A DNA stretch of 64,000 nt from Terfezia claveryi (taxonomy: Eukaryota; Ascomycota; Pezizomycetes; Pezizales; Pezizaceae). Below are positions 59,101-64,000 of the stretch, in pieces (within the stretch, counting starts at the first letter, position 1; every line of letters begins with the position of its first letter). The notes under the pieces are model-generated. The model was not told the DNA's origin, ran no database searches, and worked only from the letters and a program-made list of their open reading frames with translations. Made by a program: the position numbers and the translations under genes. Where the stretch lies: assembly GCA_015179025.1 (NCBI GenBank), contig WHUX01000052.1, positions 62,001 to 126,000 on the forward strand, read 5' to 3'.

Positions 59101-60789
59101 AAGCCCAGATAACGCAGATACTAATCGATCCATCAGCGTGAAATCCGATATTGGGATATTTATATAATCCGAATAGGGCTTGCATGCTTCCTGTACGTGT
59201 AGAGGAACATTAGTACCCGGGGCTTGACGGGGAGTGGAGGTATGTAATCGTTCCTTCCTATTCATTCCTTCATAATTGGAGGTTCTCAATTCCGGTGGGG
59301 ACAGTATGTAATATATCGGCATGTGGAGATCCGGCAGTCCACGAGGTCCGTTTCAATTCGGCTTCAATAGCGGAATGGTGTATATTGGTGGATACTCCTA
59401 TGTTATTTCTAATTGGAGGAAGAACATATCCAGTAATCATTGTGATATCACGAAATGCAGAGAGAAGCGGCTGGTAAAAAAACTAAAATAAAAATGATCC
59501 ACAACCAACTAATAATGACATAGGGATAAACTATCGATCTTCCAACCCCCCCCACCTACTAAAAGGAATTAGCATAAGTTTGATTGGGCTGATAGAGAAC
59601 GATCGCGTGAGTGATATCCAGATACGTAACTCAACGCCGGGTCCTGGGTCTGAGTGGAAAGAATAGTTCATAGGTAGGGGGGGAATCTTTGTCCTGCGGT
59701 ACTGTTATATGGCTGCGGAAATCGAGACAACTAGATAATACGCCTGCACTCTACCGTGCCCAGACCGATGGTGCATTCAGATCATCAATATCAGAATGGT
59801 GTCTGAGCCCAACCCCTGGTTTGTATAGATACTTGGGAGGGGAGGGGAGGGGAGGGGGGGGGGGCATCTTTTTGAGCCGAATTTCCTAATTCCTAAGCTG
59901 TAAGTTCAGGGTAATGATTAATTTTGGTGAGAGAGCTTCGATTTACAAACTAAAGGTCGAACTAGCGGTCAAGCCTACTTCGCACACTTCTCTATCCCAT
60001 CCATAGCTAGTCACTTATAAAACTCTGTATATACTATGTAACCAGCCTAACAGTATACCCATATATATAAACAGGATTTTCTCTGAATGATGCATACCAA
60101 TCTTCATATTCATAGCTCGCCGAGTGTACACGTCTCTCGGTGGAAGTATGTCTCGGTGAAAATTGAAAGCTTATAAGGTAATATAACCTATGTCTGTGAG
60201 GTATCCCAATCGCCTCTTGACATCATATATACAAGATTCTGTAGTATTGTAGTCAGAACCCGAATTAGTGAATTTGGAAGCAGTCAAATTACCAGCGGCG
60301 TGACTAGATGCACCGAGAGTAAGGACATGAATATCTGACAGATCTTTTAGGCCCTCCAAGTGAGCCAGTTCCCACTTCAGTGCAAGCCATCGTGCCCAAA
60401 TAAACAGTACAGATAAAATATCTTTCTAGAATAGGTGAATCAAGTAGGCTTTATTTTTCCATATACCCCAGAGACAAAAACCCAGTTAGAGAAATCGCGT
60501 GGAAATGACCAGAAAAGAGAATTCAACAAGGAAACCGAAAAAAAAAGTCGACCATGCAGGTTTGAAGAACTCCTGAAGATATACACAACCTCTCCCACTT
60601 AAGTATCCCATCCCCCCCCCCCCAACTCTCTCCATCGCCGAAAATCTCATACCGTAAGACAGGCGGTAGTCGCATTTCGGGAAATGAGCTGTAGGCGTTG
60701 CAGTTCAGAGGTGAGAGAATACCGGATATTTTGACATTTTTTATTCCCTTTTTATAACCCAACATCAAACGAAAACAGCGTACAGTCGC
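56114..60789. other. Long gene-poor interval
   Basis: No gene is supported. The first 800 bp are T-rich 3' sequence with some open frames. T17-AA-T9 lies at 58236-58263, a motif copy at 58144-58153, and a G-rich run at 59835-59864. The minus-strand frame 59322-59077 is unrecognised. Confidence 0.45.
59835..59864 (+). repeat. G-rich tract with G-quadruplex potential
   Basis: GGGAGGGGAGGGGAGGGGAG, then about ten more G. There are at least five runs of three or more G separated by single A bases, which meets the usual quadruplex pattern. It is in intergenic DNA. Confidence 0.7.
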
Positions 60790-61810
60790 TTAAGCGTCCT
60801 CGGTGATGTTTCCTCTCTCAGAGACATAGATACCATCCAAGAACTGTGAATATAGAAAACAGGCCCGAGTTTTAGCCCGGGAAAGGTTTTAATCATTAGT
60901 CCCTATCTCCTATGAGTGTCGGTGGTATTGAAAATCAATATACCTTTCGAATATCCTTGTTCTTGACGTGGCAAGCCTGCTGGATATCAGCGGCAGATTG
61001 AGAGACATTCTCAAGGGAGTTTCCGGTGAGTAGAAGCTCATCCTTGACGTTGGGGGAGGCCTCAACGTTGACACCAGGTAACATCGTCACTCGGCGGACA
61101 ATCTTCTCGCCGATGAAGTTTCTAAACGTTTCCTCATATTAGGTCATTTTTTCCTAGTATATAATGTGATACTATATATATTGCATACCGAATCTCAACC
61201 TGGGTCTTTCCATCATTGTTTTCGATGTTGACATTAATAGGAAAATGCGCATAGACGTATCGCATCTTGTACTTGTACCCCTTGGTGACACCTGTTATCA
61301 TGTTTTCAATGAGGGTCTTGACAGTCCTAAGGGTGGCGACATCCTTTCGGAGTCCGTGGTGAAGTTGGATCTCAATAACAGCTGGTGATAGACGAACGAA
61401 GCTGACGTTAAGGTGCTTGAGGTCCTTGGTAAGCTTTCCGCGGGATCCAGTGACGGTCACGGTCCTCGCAAGGATCTTAACCTCCACTATATAAAGAAAA
61501 GAAAGCGTCAGTCAAGGACTCTGTAACTCTTTGACTGTCACCACCGCTCTAGCCCATACCGCCCCTGTCACTATCATCCAGTCACTCTTATAATCTCTAA
61601 TCCACCGCTCTAATCCCTCTAATCTACCCATCTTCATTTCCTCCTCTTCATAAAACCCCAAAGAAATATAACCCAGACTTCACCATACCCCTAAAACTAG
61701 CGTCTCCCTTTCGGTTGCACTCCATTGATTGAATTGAAATCGGGATATGTAAATTGGCACTCACCGCCGTCAGGAACGACCAACTTCTCGGTGCTGAGGA
61801 TGTACTTCAT
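60790..61810 (-). CDS. RPL9: 60S ribosomal protein L9 (uL6)
   Basis: Exons 61810-61765, 61486-61189, 61121-60944 and 60843-60790 total 576 bp (191 residues), the usual length of eukaryotic L9. All junctions are in phase. The start [20 protein letters not shown], the middle [20 protein letters not shown] and [14 protein letters not shown], and the end [18 protein letters not shown] are characteristic. The protein belongs to the large subunit near the factor-binding site. Intron 1 (278 bp) falls after codon 15, early in the coding region as is common for fungal ribosomal protein genes; introns 2 and 3 are 67 and 100 bp. The donors GTGAGT, GTATGC and GTATAT are acceptable. Confidence 0.96.
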
Positions 61811-63475
61811 TTTGTTTGATGTGGGGGCAAAAGGACGGTGTCGTGAGGTGTCGTGTAGATGGGCGTTCCTATCGTCGGGCTGCTACGTCGTTGTTCGTAA
61901 CAATTTTTGGCGTAGTGGATTTCCACCACCAATGTGCGTGGAGGCTCAGCTGCACAAACTTATGGTTGTAGCAGCAGTAGGGCTTACCCTACGTGGCGCA
62001 GCAACTGTGGCTGGTTGTACTGTACAGTAACTTCTTAGCATATGTACAAGAGAAGCATATGACTTGCAATACTAACAGGACTATACCTCCAACATTAACT
62101 ATGCCCGAGCAACAACGTCTTGCACTTTATCCAAATGCATTGCTACTATTGAAGGCTCGATTATCCATGTCTCCACCAGTCCAATACTATTTCATGTCCA
62201 TGGAAATCCCAAAACAAATCAGACTACGCAAAAACGCCGACTGAGCCATAGGACTGAGTTTCCGGCTATGCCTACGAAAAGTTTTTTATGTATGTGACAA
62301 TCTTAGCTTATTTGGTTTGGCTTTCATCGCCGAGTAACAAAGTGCCTGATCTTCACTATGTACAGGGAGGGCATCTCAGTTTCCAATCATCCTGCGCGCG
62401 CCTAAGTTTCTTCATTACGAATTCCGTAGTGCACCTAGAAGTGTGGGACTGGAAATGGATTAGCATGCGATGAGCGAGTGGAGGACGTTTTCTTCCGGGA
62501 ACTTTATGAATAGACTTCGGAGTAGTCTGGTTAACTTCGGAGGCTCGATGTTAACATATTTCCGTAGAGTGCACGTTTCAACGCCAAAATTTACCATTAC
62601 CACCAGATATAAGAGAACCATCATCATTGGTCGACAGATGGACTGCTATGCCTACGCCAGGGTCTGACAATACTTTGGAGCAGCCGCTGATCTCCCTCGC
62701 TTCACATAGGCACATGCATCTCCCACGAGATTCATCACATCAGACTAACTACCATTTAGGCTAAAGAAAGTTTTGTTCCGAGGTCTTCAACTGGCTTGGC
62801 GTATCATAAAGGTGTCTGCTATTCAGATTGCACACAAGCTGGGGCCAGTGTTTCTTCCTGGCTTGCCGTCAGGGTTCACCTGGCTCCAAGATGTAACAGC
62901 TTGGTGTGCTCCGGGGTACATACAATCGCGCTACCTACCGGTAACCTTCCCCATCGAAAGTCTATGACTACTTCATGGAACCAGTGTGGCCCATTACAGG
63001 TTTCTTTTTTCCTTACCACGTTTTTGATAGGTCTTTCACACCCATCCCTATAGAGAATCGTTCTCCTTTTTCACGATACCAACCAAGATTTTCACCATAC
63101 TTTCGAGTTGGTGATCGCATGGCACACCATTGACGTTGTTCACACTTTCACTGGCGTTAGTTGTTTGCATTACATTCGCTATTCCCTCATTTCTTTTCCA
63201 TTCGTTTATTTCACTTTTCACCACATGAGTCCAGCTGTGAATTATACCACCAAGAACCCTTTACCATGAGACAAGAACATCTTGTGGACAAGACAAAGTC
63301 CGGAGAATTATCGCTAGCGTTATCCCCTATACACTCATTGATATCGTTCCTATTACCCAACAAGGTAGTAAGCAGGGCTGGTAAGTCTCAGCTTAACAAA
63401 CGACTTTGTATCATAGATTTCCAAGCTCTAATGTTACATACACATACAGTTCCACAACACTCGCATTTTTTTCAG
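61811..63475. other. Promoter of RPL9 and upstream part of the next plus-strand gene
   Basis: The 5' exons of the gene starting at 63476 probably lie here. Candidates are 62796-62999 (GVCYSDCTQAGASVSSW, followed by a CAG/GTTTCT donor) and 63080-63270. I could not join them in phase. A motif copy lies at 62523-62532. Confidence 0.35.
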
Positions 63476-64000
63476 ACGTATCAGAGACACATAGCTGCCT
63501 GAGGGACGATACCATAAAAGTGACTACCCCAAAGAACGTTCCTAGCTGGAAAATATCGAAAATAGGAGCCAGGCTGCTCGAAAACGACACATCCATCGTG
63601 GATAACGCTAAGGCCACTATCACTCCAGTTGATATCAGATCATATAGAATCGGAAACATAGAACGTGTTGTCGTCTCATCTGGTACTCCACCAATACAGG
63701 GGCCTGTGGATTCGATCGTGTTAAGCACTACCCAGAAGATTGGGATTGGGATTGGTGTCCCACTGGCTATCATATGTCTTGCGTTGGTTACATGTTTTTG
63801 CACAAAACGACACCTTCTTCGGAGTATGCGCTTGAGAAATAGAGAATCTAATGTCGGCGGCGAAGGGGCATTCTCCGAACTAGATGCAGGCAAGGCTGAT
63901 GTGTGGTACCCGGGGGGATATGATTCGGCTGGCGGAGCCAAGTTACCATCATCGCAACATATTGGATCGCCTGCAGGCTGCAGTAAGGTGAATACCGGGG
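63476..64000 (+). CDS. Single-pass membrane protein, 3' portion, cut by the window edge
   Basis: The exon follows a strong acceptor (TTTTTTTCAG) at 63475 and stays open to the window end. It encodes about 75 polar residues with an N-x-T site (LLENDTSIV). Then comes a glycine-rich transmembrane segment (IGIGIGVPLAIICLALVTCF) followed by basic TKRHLLR and a Gly/Ala/Ser-rich cytoplasmic tail (GGEGAFSELDAGKADVWYPG). This layout of short ectodomain, one membrane pass and tail is common in fungal cell-surface proteins of unknown function. A donor-like AAG/GTGAAT occurs near 63990. The opposite strand is open for 176 codons but is the antisense of this frame. The N-terminus is not resolved. Confidence 0.6.

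Noticed and set aside
63411..63941. 176-codon minus-strand frame with a hydrophobic stretch
   Set aside because: The plus strand has a better membrane-protein frame preceded by a strong splice acceptor; the minus frame is its shadow.
1..64000. tRNA genes
   Set aside because: I looked for T-arm GGTTCGAATCC-like strings on both strands and found none with a matching acceptor stem. The one tRNA-related string (8413-8424) fits a primer-binding site better. A tRNAscan run would be decisive.

Overview
This 64 kb window comes from a filamentous ascomycete nuclear genome. The evidence is short introns (about 50-110 bp) with GT..AG ends and CTAAC/CTGAC-like branch sites, a C2H2 plus fungal-specific transcription factor, a Byr4-like septation regulator, a Hem25-type mitochondrial carrier, a Gcn20-type ABCF protein and a four-exon ribosomal protein L9 gene. 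Gene density is low (about one intact gene per 5 kb) and the long intergenic tracts carry decayed repeats. A Pezizomycetes-like genome is plausible but is an inference.

Layout. 1-4.7 kb is repeat-rich: a foldback hairpin, minisatellites and a MITE-like element. 4.7-7.8 kb (minus) is a five-exon gene for a chymotrypsin-fold protein; its longest intron contains a repeat. 7.8-10.4 kb holds a probable copia LTR/primer-binding-site remnant. 10.4-16.9 kb is a plus-strand block: a single-pass membrane protein, a secreted PQQ-type sugar dehydrogenase-like protein and HEM25. 16.9-27.8 kb is gene-poor and contains a broken APS kinase fragment. 27.9-29.2 kb encodes a disordered protein. 30.8-31.8 kb is a decayed succinate-CoA ligase alpha gene. 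34-36.4 kb (minus) has a doubtful membrane protein and a Q/N/S-rich hypothetical. 42.1-47.4 kb has the transcription factor and a charged conserved protein. GCN20 (48.5-51.1 kb, minus) and the Byr4-like gene (53.2-56.1 kb, plus) are divergent. RPL9 (60.8-61.8 kb, minus) and the 3' part of a membrane protein gene cut by the window edge close the region.

The intact genes are mostly unrelated housekeeping or lineage-specific genes: heme precursor transport, translation control, ribosome, mitotic exit. I see no convincing biosynthetic cluster. The most notable cross-cutting signal is a dispersed motif, TAGTCTGGTT (full form TGTGCCAACCAGACTA and its complement), with 14 exact 10-mer copies in non-coding DNA. 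Next are two disabled metabolic gene copies about 8 kb apart, a 124-bp tandem duplication over the stop codon of the transcription factor, and several inverted-repeat elements.

Exon coordinates were derived by hand from splice consensus and reading phase. Where the phase closes to a whole number of codons I say so; where it does not, the model is marked as uncertain.
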